This document shows positions 21,801-33,163 of a stretch of DNA of 64,000 nt, piece after piece; the stretch's first letter is position 1; each line of letters starts with the position of its first letter. The DNA comes from Caprella mutica. Taxonomy: Eukaryota; Arthropoda; Malacostraca; Amphipoda; Caprellidae. The notes under the pieces are model-generated. The model did not search any database. It was not told the origin of the DNA and saw only the letters and a program-made list of their open reading frames with translations. The position numbers and the translations under genes were made by a program. The stretch is from assembly GCA_947561585.1 (NCBI GenBank), contig CANNZV010002520.1:1-64000 (forward strand), written 5' to 3'.

Positions 21801-22779
21801 TATTCACAATAACAGAAACATTTCCTAGTGAAATAGCTTGTAAGACATCTCCATTTCCTACTTTAACATTTATAGGTTTGCTAATATTTGCAAAATCTTT
21901 ACATAAATTTTTATCACCACTCATGTGTGATGAAGAGCCTGAATCTATTATCCAAATATTACTGTCGGCATATTTGTTACAAAGAGCGATATCATTAACA
22001 TACATTGTGTGATTTAGTTCTATATGACTTACATTTACAACATTTGGCTGGTTTTGAGTTCTGTTAGTTTGAGAAGACCTTTTAAATTTAAAGCAGTCCT
22101 TTTTCAGGTGTCCCATCTTATTGCAGAAATGGCAAATGATGGACTGTTTGTTTACTCCAGCATAATTCTGAGTATTTGATAATGCTAATGCATTATTGGT
22201 TTTAATACTCAACTTTTCAGCTTCTCTCCGGAGTGTGTCAGCTACGGTAATCCAGTTAGGGATGTCTGTCTGAGCTTCAAGTGCAGTGACAAGCACTTCA
22301 AACGGCCCTGGCAGTGATGACAGAAGACAAATCACTTTATCCTCTTCACTGATCACTTGATTTAACAAGGCAAGCTCTTGAAAAACTTCAGTTAGTTCCT
22401 TCAAATGAAAGTCGAGTAGATCAGGAGACTTCAATTTTAGATTGTAGAGCTTTTTCTTCAGACGAAATTTGTTAGCCCACGTGTTTTTCTGAAACGTTTC
22501 TTGAAGGGTAGTCCAGACAGCGTGTGGATCCGTCGGTTGTCCAACTAAGTACAATTGATCCGGTGAAATAGATAGTACTATATCTGCCAGAGCTTTATTA
22601 TAATTATTAGCATAGGCATTCTTCACCTCAGTTGAAGCTGAATCAATTGGAACTGTTTTAGATCCATCCGCAAAATCCATCAGTTTCTCTCGTAAGAGGT
22701 ACATCTTCATTTGTATCCTCCATGTAGGGTAATTATTTCCGTCTAGGGGAACAATCCCCTGTAACTTATTTGAAGACAT
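18864..22779 (-). pseudogene. Ty1/copia Gag-Pol polyprotein, broken
   Basis: Starts at the ATG 22779 (MSSNKLQG). An in-frame stop TAA at 20197-20199 replaces a leucine codon of the intact copy, and a net one-base gain in the A-rich run near 19045-19060 shifts the frame in the last 75 codons, after the RNase H domain. Otherwise it is nearly identical to 52899-56813, with scattered amino-acid differences (Y for H at track residue 34, E for D near 101, Q for K near 831, S for L in the RT region). Domain order is Gag with zinc knuckle CHFCNKMGHLKKDC, protease DSGSS, integrase, RT with YVDD, RNase H. As it stands it cannot make a full polyprotein. Confidence 0.95.
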
Positions 22780-22812
22780 GTTTTCAAAGTATTTCTTCAA
22801 TATTTAACAAAC

Positions 22813-23150
22813 ATAAACAACCAATGCAGTTAAATTGATTTACTGTTTAACTGAACTGATGTTTTAACATTATTCTAATTCATAAGAATAACTGAATATA
22901 ATTATTAATATTCAATTGGAACAACAACAGAAATCTCAGTTCGCAAGAGCCTTTTGTTGAAAGTATTTATTATCATTCAATACTATAACAAACATAAACA
23001 ACCACAGCAGTTAAATTGATTTACTGTTTAACTGAGTTTGATGTTTTAAAATTATTCTAATTCATAAGAATAACTTCACTGACTATAATTATTAATATTT
23101 AATTGGAACAGTAACACAGCCTTAGTTCGCAAGAACCTTTTGTTGAAAGA
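22813..23150 (-). repeat. Tandemly duplicated leader of the copia element
   Basis: Between the 5' LTR and the ATG, a block of about 165 bp occurs twice (22813-22975 and 22986-23150), sharing GCAGTTAAATTGATTTACTG and CTAATTCATAAGAATAACT and ending in AACCTTTTGTTGAAAG-like sequence. The intact element shows the same duplication at about 52520-52875, so it predates both insertions. Confidence 0.8.
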
Positions 23151-23451
23151 CTGTTTACCAAAGGATAAGATCACAGATTTAAAGGTAATTTGTGACCTCT
23201 CTTGACACCTCTTCCGCAAAAATACTAAATCATTATATTATAACACAAGTGCATTTTTCGCTAGAGCAATCATTATAATTGACCTCATTAGCGCGTGAAT
23301 ACGATATGCTTACGCAAGCGTTTTGAGTGATATGTTTCATATAGGTTAACACTTTTTTCACAGCACTTCGTTTTTATTACTATTATAAACTTCTAATTTG
23401 TTTAAACATAATTTGATTTATAAACTCTTATCGTTCACTGGGCCCATAACC

Positions 23452-23791
23452 TGTTAAAATTAGGTTAAATAACAGTGGGTTAACAACGTTAAGACATAGA
23501 GTTTATTTAAAGAGTAAATATGTTTTACAATTAGAAGTCTATATAGAGAGATGAGTGAATCATATCTCTCTCTGAGTAATGTTAAAGACAGACTGACTTC
23601 AGAAACTACAAGACAGGGTATTTAACCCTCGACGGAAGTGTGATCGACTTTAGACTTTATGTCCGTTTCTCATTAAAAGTAATAAATAGTTATTGAAACA
23701 ATAGGTAATTTAATATAGCTGAGCTAGTCTAACAGGAAGTTAACATTAAATATATAACGAGTGTGTAATACATTTAACTAAAATTTCAACA
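23452..23791 (-). repeat. Ty1/copia 5' LTR
   Basis: 340 bp. On the minus strand it begins TGTTGAAATTTTAG and ends TTTTAACA. It is one base shorter than the 341-bp LTRs of the plus-strand copy, in an A/T run. A TATATAGA-like box lies inside (near 23541). The primer site for initiator tRNA-Met (23438-23451) follows directly. Confidence 0.9.
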
Positions 23792-26055
23792 CAACCTTGT
23801 ACTACATCAACCTTGTACTACATCAACCTTGTACTACATCAACCTTGTACTACATCAACCTTGTACTACATCAACCTTGTACTACATCAACCTTGTACTA
23901 CATCAACCTTGTACTACATCAACCTTGTACTACATCAACATTGTACTACATCAACCTTGTACTACATCAACCTTGTACTACATCAACCTTGTACTACATC
24001 AATCTTGTACTACATCAACCTTGTACTACATCAACCTTGTACTACATCAACCTTGTACTACATCAACCTTGTACTACATTAACCTTGTACTACATCAACC
24101 TTGTACTACATCAACCTTGTACTACATCAACCTTGTACTACATCAACCTTGTACTACATCAAAATTGTACTACATCAACCTTGTACTACATCAACCTTGT
24201 ACTACATCAACCTTGTACTACATCAACCTTGTACTACATCAACCTTGTACTACATCAACATTGTACTACATCAACCTTGTACTACATCAACCTTGTACTA
24301 CATCAACCTTGTACTACATCAACCTTGTACTACATCAACCTTGTACTACATCAACCTTGTACTACATCAACCTTGTACTACATCAACCTTGTACAACATC
24401 AACCTTGTACTACATCAACCTTGTACTACATCAACCTTGTACTACATCAACCTTGTACTACATCAACCTTGTACTACATCAATTAACCTTGTACTACATT
24501 AACCTTGTACTACATCAACCTTGTACTACATCAACCTTGTACTACATCAACCTTGTACTACATCAACCTTGTACAACATCAACCTTGCACTACATCAACC
24601 TTGTACTACATCAACCTTGTACTACATCAACCTTGTACTACATCAACCTTGTACAACATCAACCTTGCACTACATCAACCTTGTACTACATCAACCTTGT
24701 ACTACATCAACCTTGTACTACATCAACCTTGTACTACATCAACCTTGCACTACATCAACCTTGTGCTACATCAACCTTGTACAACATCAACCTTGCACTA
24801 CATCAACCTTGTACCACATCAACCTTGTACTACATCAACCTTGTACTACATGAACCTTGTACTACATCAATTAACCTTGTACTACATCAACCTTGTACTA
24901 CATCAACCTTGTACTACATCAACCTTGTACTACATCAACCTTGTACTACATCAACCTTGTACTACATCAACCTTGTACTACATCAATTAACCTTGTACTA
25001 CATTAACCTTGTACTACATCAATTAACCTTGTACTACATTAACCTTGTACTACATCAACCTTGTACTACATCAACCTTGTACTACATCAACCTTGTACTA
25101 CATCAACCTTGTACTACAACAACCTTGTACTACATCAACCTTGTACTACATCAACCTTGTACTACATCAACCTTGTACTACATCAACCTTGTACTACATC
25201 AACCTTGTACTACATCAATCTTGTACTACATCAACCTTGTACTACATCAACCTTGTACTACATCAACCTTGTACTACATCAACCTTGTACTACATCAACC
25301 TTGTACTACATCAACCTTGTACTACATCAACCTTGTACTACATCAACCTTGTACTACAACAACCTTGTACTACATCAACCTTGTACTACATCAACCTTGT
25401 ACTACATCAACCTTGTACTACATCAACCTTGTACTACATCAACCTTGTACTACATCAACCTTGTACTACATCAACCTTGTACAACATCAACCTTGTACTA
25501 CATCAACCTTGTACTACATCAACCTTGTACTACATCAATCTTGTACTACATCAACCTTGTACTACATCAACCTTGTACTACATCAACCTTGTACTACATC
25601 AACCTTGTACTACATCAACCTTGTACTACATCAACCTTGTACTACATCAACCTTGTACTACATCAACCTTGTACTACAACAACCTTGTACTACATCAACC
25701 TTGTACTACATCAACCTTGTACTACATCAACCTTGTACTACATCAACCTTGTACTACATCAACCTTGTACTACATCAACCTTGTACTACATCAACCTTGT
25801 ACAACATCAACCTTGTACTACATCAACCTTGTACTACATCAACCTTGTACTACATCAACCTTGTACTACATCAACCTTGTACAACATCAACCTTGTACTA
25901 CATCAACCTTGTACTACATCAACCTTGTACTACATCAACCTTGTACTACATCAACCTTGTACTACATCAACCTTGTACTACATCAACCTTGTACAACATC
26001 AACCTTGTACTACATCAACCTTGTACTACATCAACCTTGTACTACATCAACCTTG
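23792..26055. repeat. 16-bp minisatellite (ACCTTGTACTACATCA), main block, ~141 copies
   Basis: 2.26 kb of ACCTTGTACTACATCA with few variants (AACATTG, CTTGCAC, ACAACATCA, and four-base insertions giving CATCAATTAACC). Since 16 is not a multiple of 3, a stop-free unit opens all three plus frames with a 16-residue period. These frames are artefacts and mostly begin at TTG. Variant blocks recur at regular distances, showing segmental amplification. Confidence 0.97.
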
Positions 26056-26082
26056 ACGTCATAATTTAATATCATGACGTCA
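26054..26082. promoter_or_regulatory. Pair of CRE/ATF palindromes
   Basis: Perfect TGACGTCA at 26054-26061 and 26075-26082, 21 bp apart, directly at the right end of the 16-bp array. The site type is the CREB/ATF consensus; function here is inferred only. Confidence 0.4.
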
Positions 26083-26218
26083 TCAAACTTCATTTTTTTT
26101 AAAATAGGATTCGGATTCGGCAGGTGGAGCCGATAGCACTGGAAGGTATCGTCTTCGTGTCTTTTGTAACAGACGGAGCAATAGGTACCTTTCCCTCTGA
26201 AAAGTCGAAATATTTAAC
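26083..26218. other. short unique spacer
   Basis: Mixed-composition sequence, including GGATTCGGATTCGGCAGG, between two arrays. No feature assigned. Confidence 0.3.
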
Positions 26219-26822
26219 CGGGCAAGAAGAAATTATTCCTGGGATATAAGGGAATATTTCAGACAAGAAGGAATTATTCCTGGGATATTAAGGGAATATT
26301 TCAGACAAGAAGGAATTATTCCTGGGATATTAAGGGAATATTTCAGACAAGAAGGAATTATTCCTGGGATATTAAGGGAATATTTCAGACAAGAAGGAAT
26401 TATTCCTGGGATATTAAGGGAATATTTCAGACAAGAAGGAATTATTCCTGGGATATTAAGGGAATATTTCAGGCAAGAAGGAATATTATTCCTGGGATAT
26501 TAAAGGAATATTTCAGGCAAGAAGGAATTATTCCTGGGATATCAAAAGGAATATTTTAGGCAAGAAGGAATTATTCCTGGGATATCAAAAGGATTATTTC
26601 AGACAAGAAGGAATTATTCCTGGGATATTAAGGGAATATTTCAGACAAGAAGGAATTATTCCTGGGATATTAAGGGAATATTTCAGACAAGAAGGAATTA
26701 TTCCTGGGATATTAAGGGAATATTTCAGACAAGAAGGAATTATTCCTGGGATATTAAGAGAATATTTCAGGCAAGAAGGAATTATTCCTGGGATATTAAG
26801 GTAATATTTCAGGCAAGAAGAA
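26219..26822. repeat. 42-bp minisatellite (GGAATTATTCCTGGGATATT core)
   Basis: About 14 copies of a 42-bp unit made of GGGAATATTTCAGACAAGAA and GGAATTATTCCTGGGATATT. Units at 26461-26600 are more divergent (AGGCAAG, ATCAAAAGG). 42 is a multiple of 3, hence the 89-codon minus frame with a 14-residue period, which is not a gene. GGAATTATTCC within each unit is a perfect palindrome. Confidence 0.95.
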
Positions 26823-26850
26823 TTAAAGTAAATCCTTTTTGCCTGAGTAG

Positions 26851-27022
26851 GGTAACCACTCAATTACCGAACACTCACAGCACTCGAAAAGTGGGAGGTA
26901 ACGTAGGTATGATCCAATGTGATCTTAAGAACTTTCTGTTGAACTATTTATTATAATGTATCTCAGCACCCACTTTCCGAGTACTGAGAGCCTTGTTAAG
27001 TGTCCAATAACTGAGACGTAAC
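26851..27022. mobile_element. MITE family B, copy 1 (172 bp)
   Basis: Imperfect inverted ends: GGTAACCACTCAATTACCGA on the left and GTCCAATAACTGAGACGTAA(CC) on the right. Inner parts also pair (AACACTCACAGCACTCG / CGAGTACTGAGAGCC). The hallmark AGCACCCACTTTCCGAGTAC recurs in the copies at 34401-34551 and 36028-36195. Confidence 0.65.
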
Positions 27023-27244
27023 CCCATTATATCAGAAAGTTTTTGAAACCACATCTTGCGAATGTATTTTAAGTTCAAAAACATTTTTATAAAAAGAAAA
27101 AATTGAAAACTCAGAATTTCAAAATGTAAAAGGGAGCTTTTGTAATTGTAATTTCTTTATTAGATTGTTATAACAAACTTTAAAATTAAATATTTTTACT
27201 CATTTATTCATAATATTTTTATTCCTGAAATAAGTATCCCTTAC

Positions 27245-27465
27245 TTTATAATTTCAACAGAGGAGATGTGTTCAAAGGGATCCTTTGAAGAAGATTCCTT
27301 TGAAGATTTGATTCCTTTGAAGATTTCTTCAGTGCTATCAGATGTCCTTATTCCAGAATTGAATAATTTTTTCAGGAGTTCCTCCGCTTCAGAAAAAGTT
27401 AAAGAACATCTCTGAAGATACAGACTGTCGAACCTGATAGAGTGGGAGAACATGTTCAACACTTG
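27245..27465 (-). CDS. Candidate LRR-type exon, possibly of the HEPN-NACHT gene
   Basis: A minus-strand frame bounded by an acceptor (TTTCCACAATAG/CAAG at 27466) and a strong donor (AAA/GTAAGG at 27244). It encodes LYLQRCSLTFSEAEELLKKL, which has the leucine spacing of an LRR-type segment, followed by a Ser/Lys-rich tail. The gene upstream on this strand (32986-39391) ends its last recognised exon in phase 2. This exon is open from its first base (phase 0), or phase 1 if the AG three bases later is used, so at least one connecting exon is missing. It could belong to that gene, to another gene, or to a pseudogene. Confidence 0.35.
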
Positions 27466-27508
27466 CTATTGTGGAAAAATAATATGGAACTTAATTTAAT
27501 GGAAAATT

Positions 27509-28620
27509 AATGTGAAATTTCTTTTGTTAGAAAATAATATGGAATTTCTTTTTGTTAGAAAATAATATGGAATTTCTTTTTGTTAGAAAATAATATGGAA
27601 TTTCATTTTGTTAGAAATTAATATGGAATTTCTTTTTGTTAGAAAATAATATGGAATTTCTTTTTGTTAGAAATTAATATGGAATTTCTTTTTGTTAGAA
27701 AATAATATGGAATTTCTTTTTGTTAGAATTAATATAGAATTTCTTTTTGTTAGAAAATAATATGGAATTTCGTTTTGTTAGAAAATAATATGGAATTTCT
27801 TTTTGTTAGAAATTAATATGGAATTTCTTTTTGTTAGAATTAATATGGAATTTCTTTTTGTTAGAAAATAATATGGAATTTCTTTTTATTAGAAAATAAT
27901 ATGGAATTTCTTTTTGTTAGAAAATAATATGGAATTTCTTTTTGTTAGAATTAATATGGAATTTCTTTTTGTTAGAAAATAATATGGAATTTCTTTTTGT
28001 TAGAAAATAATATGGAATTTCTTTTTGTTAGAATTAATATAGAATTTCTTTTTGTTAGAAAATAATATGGAATTTCTTTTTGTTAGAAAATAATATGGAA
28101 TTTCTTTTTGTTAGAAAATAATATGGAATTTCTTTTTGTTAGAATTAATATGGAATTTCTTTTTGTTAGAAAATAATATGGAATTTCTTTTTGTTAGAAA
28201 ATAATATGGAATTTCTTTTTGTTAGAATTAATATGGAATTTCTTTTTGTTAGAAAATAATATGGAATTTCTTTTTGTTAGAAAATAATATGGAATTTCTT
28301 TTTGTTAGAATTAATATGGAATTTCTTTTTGTTAGAAAATAATATGGAATTTCTTTTTGTTAGAAAATAATATGGAATTTCTTTTTGTTAGAAAATAATA
28401 TGGAATTTCTTTTTGTTAGAATTAATATAGAATTTCTTTTTGTTAGAAAATAATATGGAATTTCTTTTTGTTAGAAAATAATATGGAATTTCTTTTTGTT
28501 AGAAAATAATATGGAATTTCTTTTTGTTAGAATTAATATGGAATTTCTTTTTGTTAGAAAATAATATGGAATTTCTTTTTGTTAGAATTAATATGGAATT
28601 TCTTTTTGTTAGAAAATAAT
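27509..28620. repeat. 28-bp minisatellite (AATAATATGGAATTTCTTTT type)
   Basis: About 40 copies of a 28-bp unit (TTAGAAAATAATATGG plus AATTTCTTTTTG), mixed with a 26-bp variant (TTAGAATTAATATGG). A pattern of two or three long units followed by one short unit recurs. Confidence 0.95.
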
Positions 28621-31440
28621 ATGGAACATGAATGTATAAAAAATAATATGGAACATGAATGTATAAAAAACAATATGGAACATGAATGTATAAAAAATAA
28701 TATGGAACATGAATGTATAAAAAATAATATGGAACATGAATGTATAAAAAATAATATGGAACATGAATGTATAAAAATAATACGGAACATGAATGTATAA
28801 AAATAATATGGAACATGAATGTATAAAAAATAATATGGAACATGAATGTATAAAAAATAATATGGAACATGAATGTATAAAAAATAATATGGAACATGAA
28901 TGTATAAAAAACAATATGGAACATGAATGTATAAAAAATAATATGGAACATGAATGTATAAAAATAATATGGAACATGAATGTATAAAAAATAATATGGA
29001 ACATGAATGTATAAAAATAATATGGAACATGAATGTATAAAAAATAATATGGAACATGAATGTTTAAAAAATAATGTGGAACATGAATGTATAAAAATAA
29101 TATGGAACATGAATGTATAAAAAATAATATGGAACATGAATGTATAAAAAATAATGTGGAACATGAATGTATAAAAAATAATATGGAACATGAATGTATA
29201 AAAAATAATATGGAACATGAATGTATAAAAAATAATATGGAACATGAATGTATAAAAAATAATATGGAACATGAATGTATAAAAAATAATATGGAACATG
29301 AATGTATAAAAATAATACGGAACATGAATGTATAAAAATAATATGGAACATGAATGTATAAAAAATAATATGGAACATGAATGTATAAAAAATAATATGG
29401 AACATGAATGTATAAAAAACAATATGGAACATGAATGTATAAAAAAAAATATGGAACATGAATGTATAAAAAATAATATGGAACATGAATGTATAAAAAA
29501 CAATATGGAACATGAATGTATAAAAAATAATATGGAACATGAATGTATAAAAATAATATGGAACATGAATGTATAAAAAATAATATGGAACATGAATGTA
29601 TAAAAATAATATGGAACATGAATGTATAAAAAATAATATGGAACATGAATGTTTAAAAAATAATGTGGAACATGAATGTATAAAAATAATATGGAACATG
29701 AATGTATAAAAAATAATATGGAACATGAATGTATAAAAATAATATGGAACATGAATGTATAAAAAATAATATGGAACATGAATGTATAAAAAATAATGTG
29801 GAACATGAATGTATAAAAAATAATATGGAACATGAATGTTTAAAAAATAATATGGAACATGAATGTATAAAAAATAATATGGAACATGAATGTTTAAAAA
29901 TAATATGGAACATGAATGTATAAAAATAATATGGAACATGAATGTATAAAAAATAATATGGAACATGAATGTTTAAAAAATAATATGGAACATGAATGTA
30001 TAAAAAATAATATGGAACATGAATGTATAAAAATAATATGGAACATGAATGTATAAAAAATAATATGGAACATGAATGTATAAAAAATAATGTGGAACAT
30101 GAATGTATAAAAAATAATATGGAACATGAATGTATAAAAAATAATATGGAACATGAATGTATAGAAAATAATATGGAACATGAATGTATAAAAAATAATA
30201 TGGAACATGAATGTATAAAAAATAATATGGAACATGAATGTATAAAAAACAATATGGAACATGAATGTATAAAAAATAATATGGAACATGAATGTATAAA
30301 AAATAATATGGAACATGAATGTATAAAAAACAATATGGAACATGAATGTATAAAAAATAATATGGAACATGAATGTATAAAAATAATATGGAACATGAAT
30401 GTATAAGAAATAATATGGAACATGAATGTATAAAAATAATATGGAACATGAATGTATAAAAAATAATATGGAACATGAATGTTTAAAAAATAATGTGGAA
30501 CATGAATGTATAAAAATAATATGGAACATGAATGTATAAAAAATAATATGGAACATGAATGTATAAAAAATAATATGGAACATGAATGTATAAACAATAA
30601 TATGGAACATGAATGTATAAAAAATAATATGGAACATGAATGTATAAAAAATAATATGGAACATGAATGTATAAAAAATAATATGGAACATGAATGTTTA
30701 AAAAATAATGTGGAACATGAATGTATAAAAATAATATGGAACATGAATGTATAAAAAATAATATGGAACATGAATGTATAAAAAATAATGTGGAACATGA
30801 ATGTATAAAAAATAATATGGAACATGAATGTATAAAAAATAATATGGAACATGAATGTATAAACAATAATATGGAACATGAATGTATAAAAAATAATATG
30901 GAACATGAATGTATAGAAAATAATATGGAACATGAATGTATAAAAAATAATATGGAACATGAATGTATAAAAATAATATGGAACATGAATGTATAAAAAA
31001 TAATATGGAACATGAATGTATAAAAATAATATGGAACATGAATGTATAAAAAATAATATGGAACATGAATGTTTAAAAAATAATGTGGAACATGAATGTA
31101 TAAAAATAATATGGAACATGAATGTATAAAAAATAATATGGAACATGAATGTATAAAAAATAATATGGAACATGAATGTATAAACAATAATATGGAACAT
31201 GAATGTATAAAAAATAATATGGAACATGAATGTATAAAAAATAATATGGAACATGAATGTTTAAAAAATAATGTGGAACATGAATGTATAAAAAATAATA
31301 TGGAACATGAATGTATAAAAAATAATATGGAACATGAATGTATAAAAAATAATATGGAACATGAATGTATAAAAAATAATATGGAACATGAATGTATAAA
31401 AAATAATATGGAACATGAATGTATAAAAAATAATATGGAT
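28609..31440. repeat. 27-bp minisatellite (AACATGAATGTATAAAAAAT type), ~104 copies
   Basis: 2.8 kb of a 27-bp unit (GGAACATGAATGTATAAAAA plus ATAATAT) with a 26-bp A-run variant. It shares AATAATATGGA with the preceding array. At 31430 it reverts to AATAATATGGATTTCTTTT, the older unit type, so it expanded inside that array. Longer blocks are repeated (for example around TGTTTAAAAAATAATGTGG). Frames of a 9-residue repeat on both strands are artefacts. Confidence 0.96.
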
Positions 31441-31625
31441 TTCTTTTAATGGAAAAATAAAACAGTACAACTCCTCTATAATTAACCATCCTGATTAGTG
31501 GAGTCTTAGTAATGAATTACCCTCAATAATGAAAATAAATTAGAAAAAGGAATATAGTTTGTGACTTTGTGTAGTCTGACAAAAAATGACCATCAGTTTT
31601 CTATGCATTTCTCGACTTCTATACG
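31441..31625. other. short unique spacer
   Basis: No feature seen between the 27-bp and 15-bp arrays. Confidence 0.3.
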
Positions 31626-31627
31626 GT

Positions 31628-32685
31628 GGTAGGTAATTTGATACCCGGTAATTTGATGCCCGGTAATTTGATACCCGGTAGTTTGATACCCGGTAATTTA
31701 ATCCCCGGTAATTTGATACCCGGTAATTTGATACCCGGTAATTTGATACCCGGTAATTTGATAGCCGGTAATTTGATAGCCGGTAATTTGATACCCGGTA
31801 ATTTGATACCCGGTAATTTGTTTCCCGGTAATTTGATACCCGGTAATTTGTTTCCCGGTAATTTGATCCCCGGTAATTTGATGCCCGGTAATTTGATGCC
31901 CGGTAATTTGATAACCGGTTATTTGATACCCGGTAATTTGTTTCCCGGTAATTTGATCCCCGGTAATTTGATACCCGGTAATTTGATACCCGGTAATTTG
32001 TTTCCCGGTAATTTGATACCCGGTAATTTGATACCCGGTAATTTGATACCCGGTAATTTGATACCCGTTAGTTTGAACCCCGGTAATTTGATACCCGGTA
32101 ATTTGATACCCGTTAATTTGATACCCGGTAATTTGATACCCGGTAATTTGATACCCGTTAGTTTGAACCCCGGTAATTTGATACCCGGTAATTTGATACC
32201 CGGTAATTTGATGCCCGGTAATTTGATACCCAGTAATTTGATACCCGGTAATTTGATCCCCGGTAATTTCATCCCTGGTAATTTGATGCCTGGTAATTTG
32301 ATACCCGGTAATTTGATACCCGGTAATTTGATACCCGGTAATTTGATACCCGGTAATTTGATGCCTGGTAATTTGATGCCTGGTAATTTGATACCCGGTA
32401 ATTTGATACCCGGTAATTTGATCCCCGGTAATTTGATTCCCGGTAATTTGATGCCTGGTAATTTGATACCCGGTAATTTGATGCCCGGTAATTTGATGCC
32501 TGGTAATTTGATCCCCGTTAATTTGATCGCTGGTAATTCGATCACCGGTAAATTGATCACCGGTAATTTGATGCCCGGTAATTTGATTCCCGTTAATTTG
32601 ATGCCCGGTAATTTGATCCCCGTTAATTTGATCCCCGGTAATTTGATCCTGGTAATTTAATCAAAGGTAATTTAGCCCCCGGATA
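31628..32685. repeat. 15-bp minisatellite (GGTAATTTGATACCC), ~70 copies
   Basis: GGTAATTTGATACCC repeated with variants at one or two positions (GATGCC, TTTCCC, GATAGCC). It has period 15 and lacks stops in one frame on each strand, giving long pentapeptide-repeat frames (GNLIP on plus, GIKLP on minus). Neither has a convincing ATG start, signal or splice context, so I treat it as non-coding. CCGGTAA-like words reappear outside the array (33430-33470, 34840-34860, 35935-36005). Confidence 0.95.
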
Positions 32686-32985
32686 CAGATATTATATTAA
32701 AATTCAATAATATAAAATAAAATACGATTAAGGTACTTTTACTTAACTTTGCATAAAATAGTAATGGAACAATGAAAATACTCACAATTTTATATTAATT
32801 ACAAAGATTACTTTTCCATGAAAAGTTCACTTTCCAGTTGTGTGGTTTTGGACCTTCTTCCACCTAACACGTCATATAGTGACCTAGTTATAGTTCATTA
32901 TAGAGGAGTTATACTGTATGAACCCTTCTTTAATGGAACTTCATTTTTTGGATATAGAATATGGATTCTGTTTATACAATCTTAC

Positions 32986-33163
32986 GTTATGTAGTAATTG
33001 TAGGGTTTATCTGGAGCCAGATGACGTATGATGTGGAAGGTATTTTCTTGAGCATGGGCAGGCACATCTACCAAGCCGAGGGTTGGGGGACTGTCATTCC
33101 CTCCTCTGGGTAAAGAACTCATAGTCTTGTAACTACTGGAACCACTGTACTTTACGTTGAATC
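32986..33163 (-). CDS. HEPN-NACHT gene, candidate exon 4
   Basis: An acceptor CTTTACTCTCAG/GATTC at 33164 and donor ATAAC/GTAAGA at 32985 bound a 178-bp stretch that is markedly less AT-rich than its surroundings. Entering with two bases, as required by exon 3, it is open for 58 codons (it includes SLPRGGNDSPPTLGLVDVPA) and leaves in phase 2. No domain was recognised. The exon rests on phase agreement, splice consensus and composition, not on homology. Confidence 0.5.

Larger units (their letters stand above)
18524..23791 (-). mobile_element. Ty1/copia LTR retrotransposon, defective copy
   Basis: Minus-strand copy of the element that is intact at 51880-57171. The 5' LTR is 23452-23791 (340 bp). 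The 3' LTR is 18524-18846 and lacks its outermost 17 bp, the junction being directly with minisatellite. The primer site CTGGGCCCATAACC (plus strand, 23438-23451) and polypurine tract (18847-18856) are present. The polyprotein is broken by one nonsense codon and one frameshift. No target duplication can be read because the left end is missing. Confidence 0.95.

Noticed and set aside
23797..26069. Very long open frames (up to 746 codons) with repeated INLVLHQPCTTSTLYY
   Set aside because: A 16-bp stop-free minisatellite opens all three frames; starts are TTG codons inside the repeat and composition has no coding signal.
28499..31489. Long frames of FHIIFYTFM (minus) and MEHECIKNN (plus)
   Set aside because: Product of a 27-bp repeat, a multiple of three; frames switch wherever a 26-bp unit occurs.
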